Shown: positions 40,590 to 49,084 of the stretch, one piece after another | Position numbering within the stretch: position 1 is the first letter of the stretch | Layout: every line of letters starts with the position of its first letter | From: Treponema sp. | GTDB taxonomy: Bacteria > Spirochaetota > Spirochaetia > Treponematales > Treponemataceae | DNA: 64,000 nucleotides | Assembly (NCBI GenBank): GCA_017629095.1 | Contig: JAGBXW010000035.1 | Coordinates: forward strand, 1 to 64,000 | Direction of reading: 5' to 3' | The notes under the pieces: model-generated | Database searches by the model: none | Told to the model about the DNA's origin: nothing | The model's input: the letters and a program-made list of their open reading frames with translations, nothing else | Translations under genes and position numbers: made by a program

Positions 40590-42326
40590 ATGTTTAGTAA
40601 AACTCTTTGGAAGATACAGGATAGTAAGGCTTTAAAATGCCAAGGTATCGTGCTTGCTTTATCACTTAGTTCTGGAGCCTGTACTGCAGCTCAAGCCTTT
40701 GTTGTAGCACAGATTGTAAATCGTATTTTCTTCTTGCAACAGAATTTGGCTTCGGCTTATAATCTTTTTATCTTGTTGGTGGCAATTATTTTATTGCGAG
40801 GCTTATTCCAGTGGATGGAGGAGCACTTTGCCCTGCAGGTTGCAGGTTTAGTAAAGCATACCCTGTTGGACAAGCTGCTAGAACAGGTGGGAGTGCTGGG
40901 GCCTGGCGAGATGGAACATCGTCAGAGAGGAGAATTTTTCACCCTTTTAACTCAAGGTTTAGGCACTCTTGACGTATATTTTTGTCGCTATTTGCCCCAG
41001 CTTTTTAAAAGTGCCTTGATTCCTGTGGCTTATTTAATTGTAGTTTTCCCCTTTGATTGGATTTCAGGTCTTATTTTTTTAATCGCTACTCCCTTAATTC
41101 CTGGTTTTATGATGCTCATTGGAAAATGGAGCCGCAAGATGGCTGGTTCTAGCTGGGAAGCCATGGCTCGCATGGGTGGCTATCTGCAGGATGTGTTGAC
41201 AGGTCTTGCCACTTTGCGAAATTGGAATCGTGAGTATCATCAAGAAAAAAAAATTCGCAAGGTAAGTGATGATTTTCGTCTTGCATCGATGAAAACCTTG
41301 CGGGTGGCCTTTCTTTCTGCCTTGACTTTGGAATTGTTTACCACCATTAGCATTGCCTTAGTGGCGGTGGGCTTGGGAATTCGACTGGCAGATGGACGAG
41401 AGGTTTTTGAAGTAGCTTTATTTATCATTTTGCTGGCACCAGAATATTTTCAGCCCCTGCGTCAGTTGGGACAGCGATATCACGACAGCCAGAATGCCAT
41501 TCTTTCTGCTGACCAAATGTTTGATTTTTTAGCACGAGTTTCATCTGCAAAGAAGGCTCAAGAAGAAAAGAATGCAACTGCTACAGAGAATTTGGAACTG
41601 TCTCAAAATCAGCCTCCACAGATAGCTTTGAAAAATCTTTCCTTTAGCTGGGGGGTGCGTGAGGTTTTGAAGGGGATTGACCTTCAGCTGGAGCCAGGTG
41701 AAATTTATGCAATTGCTGGAAGAAGTGGTGCGGGAAAAACCACCTTGCTGCGGATTTTAGCAGGAGCCCTCACTGAGAAAACTGGTGAGTATAAGGTAAA
41801 TGGACAGGATTTCCAAGGATGGAGTCATCTGGCCATGATTCCTGCTCAGCCTTACTTTTTCCATGGAAGCCTTTTGGAAAATATTACCATGGGTCGTGAT
41901 ATTTCTCTGGAACAGGTGCAGAAGGTCTGCAGGATTATCGGTACTGAGGATTTCATTTTGCAACTCCCTCAAGGCTACGACACCATCCTAGGACAAGAAG
42001 GAATACGTCTTTCTGGTGGCCAAGGACAGCTGGTGTCTATTGCCAGAGCCATGGTGGATGAAAACAGAAATGGACTTTTGCTTTGTGATGAGGCTACCAG
42101 TAGCTTAGATGCCCAGACAGAAAGTGTGGTGGAAGCTGCCTTGGACAAATTGTATGCTGGGCGAACGGTATTGATTAGTGCCCATCGTCTCCATACCTTG
42201 GAGCGGGCAAAGAAAATATTTGTGCTGGAAGAGGGTAAAATTGTGCAGCAGGGAAGTTATCAGGAGTTATCACAGGATAAAAATGGTGCCTTTGCCCGTA
42301 TGTTGCAGGAGGGATTAGCGGTATGA
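40590..42326 (+). CDS. cydD: Thiol reductant ABC exporter subunit CydD
   Basis: CydDC is a heterodimeric ABC exporter of cysteine and glutathione, needed to assemble cytochrome bd. CydD has six hydrophobic segments in residues 15-320, then a nucleotide-binding domain with Walker A AGRSGAGKTTLL (about residue 385), signature LSGGQGQLVSIARA and Walker B LLLCDEATSSLD. Complete at 578 aa. Separated from cydB by a terminator and coupled to cydC by a 4-bp overlap. CydD rather than another exporter is judged from the neighbourhood. Confidence 0.9.
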   Translation: MFSKTLWKIQDSKALKCQGIVLALSLSSGACTAAQAFVVAQIVNRIFFLQQNLASAYNLFILLVAIILLRGLFQWMEEHFALQVAGLVKHTLLDKLLEQVGVLGPGEMEHRQRGEFFTLLTQGLGTLDVYFCRYLPQLFKSALIPVAYLIVVFPFDWISGLIFLIATPLIPGFMMLIGKWSRKMAGSSWEAMARMGGYLQDVLTGLATLRNWNREYHQEKKIRKVSDDFRLASMKTLRVAFLSALTLELFTTISIALVAVGLGIRLADGREVFEVALFIILLAPEYFQPLRQLGQRYHDSQNAILSADQMFDFLARVSSAKKAQEEKNATATENLELSQNQPPQIALKNLSFSWGVREVLKGIDLQLEPGEIYAIAGRSGAGKTTLLRILAGALTEKTGEYKVNGQDFQGWSHLAMIPAQPYFFHGSLLENITMGRDISLEQVQKVCRIIGTEDFILQLPQGYDTILGQEGIRLSGGQGQLVSIARAMVDENRNGLLLCDEATSSLDAQTESVVEAALDKLYAGRTVLISAHRLHTLERAKKIFVLEEGKIVQQGSYQELSQDKNGAFARMLQEGLAV

Positions 42327-44008
42327 GTAAAAAATCTTCTGGAATAAAAACCTTGTTCGCCCTGTTACGGCCTTACTTATTGCCCATGATGGGAACTGCG
42401 GTGGTGGGAGCCATGACCATTGTTGCCAACACAGGGCTTTTGGCTGTGTCTGCTATTCTCATTAGTATGGCTGCCCTTATGCCTCCCTTGCTGGACTTGA
42501 TGCCCATGTCTGCTGCGGTACGATTATGCGGAATCTCCCGTGCCCTGTTTCGGTATTGGGAGCGACTGGCAAGTCACTCCATTACCCTCAAGCTTTTGTC
42601 TGATTTACGGGTGTGGTATTATCAGCAGCTTTTGCCCTTGGTGCCTGGTGGAGTAGGGAATAAGACTGCCCGACTTTTTAAAACCATTACCGATGACATT
42701 GAAATTCTCAAATTCTTTTATCTGCGAGTCGTTGCCGCTCCCTTGACAGCTTTGGTGGCCTTGATTATTGCCTCTGTGGTGCTGGCTTTTTTCCTGCCAG
42801 TGGCAATTCCCATTTTGTGGCTGGCAGCCGCCTTAAACGGTGTCATTCTTCCTATTTTATCCCGCCGTAATGGAAGGGCAAACGCAGAAGCTGCACAAGT
42901 CCATGAATTAAGGTATCATCAAAAGCTACAGGATTATGTGGAAGGTCTTGATGCCTTGTGGACCTATAACCGATGGAAGCCCATGGCTGCCACTGTCTTG
43001 CAATCGTTTATGGAAGGGAACAAGGTTCGCATGGATGGAGAGGTGCGGCGAGGAAGACTCAATGCCCTGTCTGGAGTGATTTCTGGCTTGGCAATGGCTT
43101 CAACCCTCTTTTTCAGTGCCCAGGCTGTGGCCTCTGGTGAACTGGAAGGAATTTATCTTTTGTCTGTGGCCTTGATTGTTCTGGGCATCATGGAGGCGGT
43201 ACAGCCCTTGCCCCTAGCAGTTTCCTACTATTATGATAGTGTGGCTGCCATAGAGGATATGCTGGAAGTGACAGAGGGTAAACCAACGGGACTTCCTCGT
43301 CTTGCAGAAACAACTTCATCCCGCCAAGATATTCCCTTGGACATTGAATTTGTTGATGTGGATTTTACCTATCCTGCTGGCAAAAAGCCCGCCTTGCAAA
43401 AGGTAAGCCTTACCTTTCCGGCAAAAAGCAAGACAGCCATTATCGGTCATATCGGTAGTGGAAAAAGTAGTCTTGCCTCCTTGCTTATGGGAGAATACAT
43501 GCCTCAGCAGGGAGAGATTTTGTTGGGAGGTCGTCCTCTCAAGGAATGGGGAAAGGAAGCCTTGGTAGACCAGATTTCCTTGGTAAACCAGCATCCCTAT
43601 GTTTTTACTGCAACCCTGCGAGAGAATTTGCAGTTGGCTGCCAAAGATCCAGATCAGGCTACCGATGAGGTATTGTGGACTGCCTTGGAGTGGGCAGATT
43701 TAGCTCAGCTAGTTCGAGACTTGCCCCTGGGACTTGATACTCTTTTGTCTCCCAATGCCCAGAATTTTTCCGCTGGGGAACGTCAGCGTCTTGCCCTTGC
43801 TCGCATGAAGCTGGAAGATAAACCCATCGTCATCCTTGATGAAGCTTTGAAGAATCTAGATAACATTACCGCTCATCAGCTTTTGGAAAAAATCCTTGAG
43901 TTTTGCCAGGATCGTAGCTTGCTTTTCATTACCCATGATCTTCGTCATCCTGCACAAATGGATAAGGTTTTGGAAATGGAGCTTGGTAAGGTAGTGTCCT
44001 ATTTGTAG
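42323..44008 (+). CDS. cydC: Thiol reductant ABC exporter subunit CydC
   Basis: The partner of CydD. A six-helix transmembrane domain (residues 18-310, with CGISRALFRYWERLASHSITL typical of CydC) precedes an ATPase domain with IGHIGSGKSSLASLL and VILDEALKNLD. The ABC signature is degenerate (FSAGERQRLALARM), as common in one half of heterodimeric exporters. It overlaps cydD by ATGA. A 6-bp hairpin (TGTAGA/TCTACA, 44004-44020) covers its stop codon. Confidence 0.9.
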   Translation: MSKKSSGIKTLFALLRPYLLPMMGTAVVGAMTIVANTGLLAVSAILISMAALMPPLLDLMPMSAAVRLCGISRALFRYWERLASHSITLKLLSDLRVWYYQQLLPLVPGGVGNKTARLFKTITDDIEILKFFYLRVVAAPLTALVALIIASVVLAFFLPVAIPILWLAAALNGVILPILSRRNGRANAEAAQVHELRYHQKLQDYVEGLDALWTYNRWKPMAATVLQSFMEGNKVRMDGEVRRGRLNALSGVISGLAMASTLFFSAQAVASGELEGIYLLSVALIVLGIMEAVQPLPLAVSYYYDSVAAIEDMLEVTEGKPTGLPRLAETTSSRQDIPLDIEFVDVDFTYPAGKKPALQKVSLTFPAKSKTAIIGHIGSGKSSLASLLMGEYMPQQGEILLGGRPLKEWGKEALVDQISLVNQHPYVFTATLRENLQLAAKDPDQATDEVLWTALEWADLAQLVRDLPLGLDTLLSPNAQNFSAGERQRLALARMKLEDKPIVILDEALKNLDNITAHQLLEKILEFCQDRSLLFITHDLRHPAQMDKVLEMELGKVVSYL

Positions 44009-44021
44009 AATTCATCTACAC

Positions 44022-44050
44022 TTGTCAAATTATACTATTTAGTGTACAGT
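44022..44050 (+). promoter_or_regulatory. Promoter of the amino-acid transporter operon
   Basis: TTGTCA (44022-44027), 17 nt and TACAGT (44045-44050) precede the substrate-binding protein gene, with AGGAGA as ribosome binding site. Confidence 0.6.
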
Positions 44051-44059
44051 GTCACTAAA
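44038..44059. promoter_or_regulatory. Perfect 7-bp inverted-repeat operator
   Basis: TTTAGTG (44038-44044) and CACTAAA (44053-44059) are perfect inverted copies around 8 nt, and the -10 box lies in the centre. This is a typical geometry for a dimeric repressor, perhaps responding to an amino acid. Confidence 0.5.
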
Positions 44060-44084
44060 GTTTTTTTTAGGAGAATAGAAAAAG

Positions 44085-44897
44085 ATGAAAAAAATCTTTT
44101 CAATCATGTTGGTTTGTCTCATGGCTGCATCCCTGGCCTTTGCTAGTGGAAAGAAGGATTCTGGCGTTAGCAATTCCCTCGAAGCATTGAAGGCTCGTGG
44201 TGTATTTGTTTTGGGCTTGGATGATGCATTCCCTCCTCTGGGATTCCGTGATGATGCTAACAACATCGTTGGTTACGACATCGACTTGGCTGCAGAAGTT
44301 TGCAAGCGCCTTGGTGTTGAGCTGAAGTGCCAGCCTATTGACTGGGCAGCAAAGGAGCAGGAGCTGAACACAGGTAACATTGACTGTATCTGGAATGGTT
44401 TCACCATGACACCTGAGCGTGAAGAAGCTCTTTCCTTTACAAAGCCTTACTTGGACAATGCCCAGGTGGTAATTGTTCGCAACGATGCAGGAATCGCTTC
44501 CTTGGCTGATTTGGCTGGAAAGAAGATTGGTCTTCAGGCTGGTTCCAGTGCTGCTGATGCTGTTGAGGCAAATCCTGAGTTTAAGGCAACCTTGGCTGAA
44601 GTTGTTGAGTTCAAGGACAACTTGACTGCTCTCATGGACTTGGAAATCGGTGGTGTAGACGGTGTTGTAATGGACATGGTTGTAGGTAACTATAGCATCA
44701 TGACCACAGGCAAGAACTTTGTAGTTCTGTCTGAAAGCTTGTCTTCCGAAAAGTACGGAATTGGTTTCCGCAAGGCTGACGTAGAGCTCCGTGACGAAGT
44801 TCAGAAGATTCTTGAGGAAATGGCTGCTGACGGTACTGTTGCAGCTATTTCTGCCAAGTGGTTTGGCTCTGATATTTCTGTAATCGGAAACAACTAA
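44085..44897 (+). CDS. Amino-acid ABC transporter substrate-binding protein
   Basis: A periplasmic family 3 solute-binding protein of 270 aa. The signal peptide ends near LAFA-SGKKD; there is no lipobox cysteine, so it would be free or held otherwise. The mature part has the family pattern LGFRDDANNIVGYDIDLAAEVCKRLG and the LDNAQVVIVR and GKKIGLQAGSSA segments. Polar amino acids are the likely ligands; the exact one is unknown. The permease and ATPase follow at 18 and 9 bp. Confidence 0.92.
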   Translation: MKKIFSIMLVCLMAASLAFASGKKDSGVSNSLEALKARGVFVLGLDDAFPPLGFRDDANNIVGYDIDLAAEVCKRLGVELKCQPIDWAAKEQELNTGNIDCIWNGFTMTPEREEALSFTKPYLDNAQVVIVRNDAGIASLADLAGKKIGLQAGSSAADAVEANPEFKATLAEVVEFKDNLTALMDLEIGGVDGVVMDMVVGNYSIMTTGKNFVVLSESLSSEKYGIGFRKADVELRDEVQKILEEMAADGTVAAISAKWFGSDISVIGNN

Positions 44898-44915
44898 TTT
44901 ATAGAGGCGGCTGGT

Positions 44916-45551
44916 ATGGAAAAGTTACTGGTGGTATTGTTACAGGGGTCTCTTGTATCAAGTAAGATATTTTGTTTGACTCTTTTGTTTTCTCTGCCCT
45001 TGGGACTTCCCTTGGCAGCCGCCCGAATGTCAAAAAATGTATTTATTTCTTGGCCAGCACGAGTATTCTTGCTGGTAATTCGGGGAACTCCCCTTATTCT
45101 TCAATTAATATTCGTTTATTTTGCTCCCTATTATCTTTTCAAGATGTCCTACGACAGATTTACAGCTGCCATTGTGGCCATGTCCATTAACTATGCAGCC
45201 TATTTTGCAGAGATTTATCGTGGTGGTATCGAATCCATTCCTACAGGTCAGTACGAGGCTGGTAAGGTTTTAGGCTTTACTCGAATGCAAACCTTTTTCC
45301 GTATTGTACTTCCCCAGGTGGTTAAGCGGATTTTACCTGCCACTGGTAACGAGGTCATTACCTTAGTAAAGGATACGGCACTGGCTCAGGTTATTGGTGT
45401 GTCAGAATTGTTCCGTGCCGCTCAAAATGCAGCAAGCCGAGAATTTTCCACCATGCCCATCTTCGTGGCAGGAATCTTTTACTTTATCATGAACTGGGTT
45501 GTTTCTGCGGTTTTCCTCCGCATAGAAAAAAAATTGGATTACTACAAGTAG
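44916..45551 (+). CDS. Polar amino-acid ABC transporter permease
   Basis: An HisM/GlnP-type inner membrane permease of 211 aa with about five transmembrane segments. The EAA loop that contacts the ATPase is visible as YEAGKVLGFTRMQTFFRIVLPQ, and LVIRGTPLILQL is typical of the family. It probably acts as a homodimer because only one permease gene is present. Confidence 0.92.
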   Translation: MEKLLVVLLQGSLVSSKIFCLTLLFSLPLGLPLAAARMSKNVFISWPARVFLLVIRGTPLILQLIFVYFAPYYLFKMSYDRFTAAIVAMSINYAAYFAEIYRGGIESIPTGQYEAGKVLGFTRMQTFFRIVLPQVVKRILPATGNEVITLVKDTALAQVIGVSELFRAAQNAASREFSTMPIFVAGIFYFIMNWVVSAVFLRIEKKLDYYK

Positions 45552-45560
45552 GAGGAAATC

Positions 45561-46313
45561 ATGTCAGAAGTTATTGTGCAGGTGGAAAATCTTTCCAAGT
45601 CCTTTGGTTCACTGGAGGTTATTCGTGATGTATCCTTTACTGTGGGCCCAGGTGAGGTACTGGGAATTATTGGGCCTTCAGGCTCTGGTAAGTCCACCAT
45701 GCTCCGTTGTATCACTCAGTTGGAAAATGTTTCCGGTGGTTCCATCAGCATTTGTGGCAAGCAGATGGTAAAGGATGGAATCTATGCAAATAAGAAGGAG
45801 CTCCATCAAATCGGCTTGAATGCTGGATTGGTGTTCCAGAATTTCAATCTTTTTCCTCATTTTACTGTTTTGCGGAACATTACCGAAGCTCAGATTCACG
45901 TGCTTGGACGCAGCAAGGCTCAGGCCCAGCAGCGAGGTCGGGAGCTTTTGGCAAAAATGGGACTTTCTGACAAGGAAAATGCCTATCCCTGTGAGCTTTC
46001 TGGAGGTCAGCAGCAGCGTGTTTCCATTGCCCGTGCCTTGGCCTTGGATCCCCAGGTCTTGTTCTTTGACGAGCCCACCAGTGCCCTTGACCCAGAGTTA
46101 ACGGGAGAAATCCTAAAGGTTATCCGAGAATTGGCTCAGGAGCACATGACCATGGTGGTAGTAACCCACGAAATGGCCTTTGCCCGGGACTTGTCCGACA
46201 GGATTATTTTCATGGATGGTGGCGTTATTGTGGAGCAGGGACCTGCCCAGGAAGTAATCAACAATCCTCAGCAGGAAAGAACAAAGGCATTCTTAAGTCG
46301 TTTCCAGTCCTGA
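45561..46313 (+). CDS. Polar amino-acid ABC transporter ATPase
   Basis: A GlnQ/HisP-type ATPase of 250 aa with Walker A GPSGSGKSTMLR, Q-loop, signature LSGGQQQRVSIARAL, Walker B VLFFDEPTSALDPEL and the switch His in VVTHEMAFA. It closes the three-gene importer operon; AGGAGG precedes its start. Confidence 0.95.
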   Translation: MSEVIVQVENLSKSFGSLEVIRDVSFTVGPGEVLGIIGPSGSGKSTMLRCITQLENVSGGSISICGKQMVKDGIYANKKELHQIGLNAGLVFQNFNLFPHFTVLRNITEAQIHVLGRSKAQAQQRGRELLAKMGLSDKENAYPCELSGGQQQRVSIARALALDPQVLFFDEPTSALDPELTGEILKVIRELAQEHMTMVVVTHEMAFARDLSDRIIFMDGGVIVEQGPAQEVINNPQQERTKAFLSRFQS

Positions 46314-46354
46314 GATTGTGTTTTCCTGCAAAAATCATCTTCTCTGAGATTCTT

Positions 46355-46386
46355 TTTAAGATTATTTTAATATTCTCCACTACAAT
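46355..46386 (+). promoter_or_regulatory. Response-regulator promoter with 11-bp direct repeat
   Basis: TTTAA at 46355-46359 recurs at 46366-46370, an 11-bp period as in OmpR/PhoB-family sites. TACAAT (46381-46386) lies 8 nt before ATG 46395, and the repeat overlaps the -35 position where no good hexamer exists. Autoactivation and a leaderless mRNA are suggested. Confidence 0.45.
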
Positions 46387-46394
46387 GAATTACC

Positions 46395-47072
46395 ATGAGA
46401 TTGTTGTTGGCTGAAGACGAGCGGTATCTTTCCAGTGCCCTCTGCGAGATTCTTTCAAAGCAAAAGTATGAGGTAGATCCTGTCTACGATGGCCAAAGTG
46501 CCTTGGATTATATTCGTAGTGGGGTATACGATTTGGTGATTCTTGACATCATGATGCCCAAGATGGATGGCATTGCTGTGTTACGGACAATTCGCCGTGA
46601 AAAAAATTCCATTCCTGTGTTGATGCTCACTGCTCGTGATGAGATACAGGACAAGGTAAGTGGCCTTAATTTTGGTGCTGATGACTACATGACCAAGCCT
46701 TTTTCTACTGATGAACTAGTGGCCCGTGTTCGTGCCTTGACCCGTCGCCGAGGGGAGTTGATGCTGGATGTGCTGGAATACAAGGATTTAGTCTTAAATC
46801 CCAAGAACATGGAACTTTCAACCCAAGGTGATGAGGGTACCAACAAGGTGGCCCTTTCCCAAAAAGAATTCTTGATTATGGAAATGCTTTTGCAAAATCC
46901 CTGCCAGATTCTTCCCAAGGAACGCATTATCGAAAAGATTTGGGGTGGAGACTCCAATGCTGAGCATAATAATCTTGAGGTTTTTATTTCTTTTATCAGA
47001 AAAAAGATACGTTTTCTTGGCTCTACTGTGGAAATTAAAACAAGCCGTGGCATAGGATATTCTTTAGTATGA
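46395..47072 (+). CDS. OmpR-family response regulator
   Basis: A two-domain transcription factor of 225 aa. The receiver domain has the acidic pair at Glu8-Asp9 (AEDE region), phosphoacceptor Asp51 (LVILDIMMPKMDG) and Lys of DDYMTKPF. The C-terminal winged helix contains VEIKTSRGIGYSLV at its end. It overlaps its sensor kinase by 4 bp. No Shine-Dalgarno sequence precedes the ATG. The regulon is unknown. Confidence 0.95.
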   Translation: MRLLLAEDERYLSSALCEILSKQKYEVDPVYDGQSALDYIRSGVYDLVILDIMMPKMDGIAVLRTIRREKNSIPVLMLTARDEIQDKVSGLNFGADDYMTKPFSTDELVARVRALTRRRGELMLDVLEYKDLVLNPKNMELSTQGDEGTNKVALSQKEFLIMEMLLQNPCQILPKERIIEKIWGGDSNAEHNNLEVFISFIRKKIRFLGSTVEIKTSRGIGYSLV

Positions 47073-48487
47073 AGGTAATCAAGCGACTGCAACGAAAGAT
47101 GGTGGTGACGGTGCTGGTGATTCAAGCCATTGTCTTTGCCCTGATTCTTATTGCCCTGAATTTGCTGGTGTCCTTTTCTGTGTTGCGGGAGATGAAGGCT
47201 TCTCTCCGGCATTTTGTGCATCACAATATCCCCATTCTGGAAAAACGCCATGACTGGGTGCAAAGCCGCATGAAGGACATTCCCTTGACAGAAGAGAATC
47301 CTCCATTGCGGAGTCAGGAGGAACCACCAAATGATGAGAAGGCTTGGCGTCATTTTTTTGCCAATGTCATGCCCCTTGGTAATGAAATGCTTGCTCGGAA
47401 TTTTTTCGGTATAACCTACGATATGGAAGGGAAGTTGGCTTCTATCCTTGACTCCTTTCCTCGGTATACAGAAGAAGAAATGAAAGAGTTTATAAATCTT
47501 GGCTTGGACTTGGAGTTTACAGAAAAACCACAGATGATTTTTTCTTCCATGGGAAGTTTTTTATATATCAAGAAAAATACCAACCGTGGTTCCTTGGTGG
47601 CTTTGGCAGATTTTTCCAGAGAAATGAAAACTGCTGGGCGTATGATGCTAGTAAGCGTGGGAATTTACATTATCTCCATTTTGATTTCTGCTGCGGTGGC
47701 TTGGTTTGTGGCTAAAAGGTCGGTACGGCCGGTACAAGAAGCCTTTGAGACACAAAAGCAGTTTATTGCTGATGCTGGTCACGAGCTGAAAACTCCTGTT
47801 TCTGTAGTGGCTGCTAATGCAGATGCTCTTGCTGGAGAAATTGGAGATAATAAGTGGCTGGGCTATATCAAGAGTGAAACAAACCGTATGGCCCACCTTA
47901 TCAATGACTTGTTGTATTTGGCAAAAAATGATGCTGGACGAGTTCCCTTGGTATACTCTGCTGTGGATGTGAGTCGAGTGGTGGAGGCTGCGGTGCTTCC
48001 CTTTGAAAGCATTGTCTATGAGCAGGATAAGGAACTGGAACTAGAGATTCAAGAAGGAGTCCAGTGGGTGTGTGATGGCGGTGGTATAAGCCAGATTGTG
48101 GTGATTTTGCTAGACAATGCCATAAAAAATTCAGTTGCGGGAGCAAAAATCAAGGTGTCTTTATCGATGGAAGGAAATCGCCGTGGAAATCGCGCCCCAA
48201 ATCGTAGTCAAGGAAAATTTGGCAAAACCCATCCTGTCATTACAGTGTATAACCAAGGGGAGGGCTTGTCGGAAGAGGAAATACAGCAGGTGTTCAAGCG
48301 GTTTTATCGCAGCGACTCATCCCGAACCCGTTCCACCGGTGGTTGTGGCCTTGGCCTTTCCATAGCCCAAGCCATAGCTCAGGCCCATCAGGGAAGTATT
48401 ATGGTGGAAGGTCAGCAGGGACAGTGGATTTCCTTTAGCCTTCACTTGGGGCTGGTGCAGCAAAATACTGGCTTAGAAGGGGAATGA
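47069..48487 (+). CDS. Sensor histidine kinase (HisKA type)
   Basis: A membrane histidine kinase of 472 aa. Transmembrane helices at about residues 11-35 and 192-215 enclose a periplasmic sensor region of about 155 residues with no recognised fold. The dimerisation domain carries His238 in ADAGHELKTPVSV. The ATPase domain has the N box LLDNAIKNS, a G1 box written VYNQGEGL (Asn where Asp-x-Gly is usual), and GCGLGLSIAQAIA. A basic insert of about 20 residues (GNRRGNRAPNRSQGKFG) separates N and G1 boxes. The 3' end overlaps a minus-strand gene by 53 bp. Confidence 0.93.
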   Translation: MKVIKRLQRKMVVTVLVIQAIVFALILIALNLLVSFSVLREMKASLRHFVHHNIPILEKRHDWVQSRMKDIPLTEENPPLRSQEEPPNDEKAWRHFFANVMPLGNEMLARNFFGITYDMEGKLASILDSFPRYTEEEMKEFINLGLDLEFTEKPQMIFSSMGSFLYIKKNTNRGSLVALADFSREMKTAGRMMLVSVGIYIISILISAAVAWFVAKRSVRPVQEAFETQKQFIADAGHELKTPVSVVAANADALAGEIGDNKWLGYIKSETNRMAHLINDLLYLAKNDAGRVPLVYSAVDVSRVVEAAVLPFESIVYEQDKELELEIQEGVQWVCDGGGISQIVVILLDNAIKNSVAGAKIKVSLSMEGNRRGNRAPNRSQGKFGKTHPVITVYNQGEGLSEEEIQQVFKRFYRSDSSRTRSTGGCGLGLSIAQAIAQAHQGSIMVEGQQGQWISFSLHLGLVQQNTGLEGE

Positions 48488-48956
48488 TTTCATCAAGTCC
48501 AGCTACGGGCTCCAGGATCAGGGTGTAGGAGTTTTTTTCTTGTTGTTGATTTTCCTGATGGAATTGGATTTTCAGGTACTTGGGCTTTTCCTTGCAGAAG
48601 GGGAGAAGTCGCTTGAAAGAGAAAATTCCTGGCTCTAGGGAAAGGGGCTCTAGCTTTTGGAGATTTTCCCGTGGAATATGGAGGTATTGCTGTCGTGGTG
48701 GCTTGCCGTTGGTGGCATTTCTAAACATGGTGGCCAGGGCACTTTCTGAGGCATGGACAAAAAAATGAAGTCCCCTTTTTCCAAAAATCAGCAGTCCCCA
48801 AAGGATGTCTTGCCCCGGAGGAAATGCCAACCCTAACTCCTTTACCACATAGGCGGGTGTCTCCACAATTTTTGCCATTACTAGTTTTTTTATAGAATCT
48901 CCAGTCATGTGATGAAAGTCCTTTTCAAATTCCTTAAAACTCGTTTTTGGAATCAT
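48435..48956 (-). CDS. Hypothetical protein, PH-like candidate
   Basis: I do not recognise this 173-residue soluble protein. It has no signal peptide. The central part alternates short beta stretches (DILWGLLIFGKRGLHFFVHA, then QQYLHIPRENLQKLEPLS, then KYLKIQFHQ), followed by a C-terminal helix. This resembles small beta-barrel domains such as PH-like folds, which is a weak inference. A clear GGAGG precedes the start. Its 3' end lies under the kinase gene for 53 bp. Confidence 0.6.
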   Translation of the reverse strand: MIPKTSFKEFEKDFHHMTGDSIKKLVMAKIVETPAYVVKELGLAFPPGQDILWGLLIFGKRGLHFFVHASESALATMFRNATNGKPPRQQYLHIPRENLQKLEPLSLEPGIFSFKRLLPFCKEKPKYLKIQFHQENQQQEKNSYTLILEPVAGLDEIIPLLSQYFAAPAPSEG

Positions 48957-49038
48957 CAGTATCCTCCCTTTGTCTTGTTCTATTCAATAGATAAAAGTAT
49001 ATCTTTTTCTAAGTACTCTGGCAATGGATAGAATTGTC

Positions 49039-49067
49039 TTGTATTATCCTTAAATTTCCGATATGAT
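49039..49067 (+). promoter_or_regulatory. Promoter of the phosphoribosyltransferase gene
   Basis: TTGTAT (49039-49044), 17 nt and TATGAT (49062-49067) give a leader of about 11 nt that includes GAGG as ribosome binding site. Confidence 0.45.
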
Positions 49068-49084
49068 TTTACAACGAGGTTTTT

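Noticed and set aside
44085-44897. Lipoprotein call for the amino-acid binding protein
   Set aside because: The only Cys in the signal region is Cys11 within the hydrophobic core and does not fit a lipobox; cleavage near LAFA-S is more likely.
46685-47353. Minus-strand frame of 222 codons opposite the two-component genes
   Set aside because: It spans the junction of two confident genes and has no start context; shadow frame.
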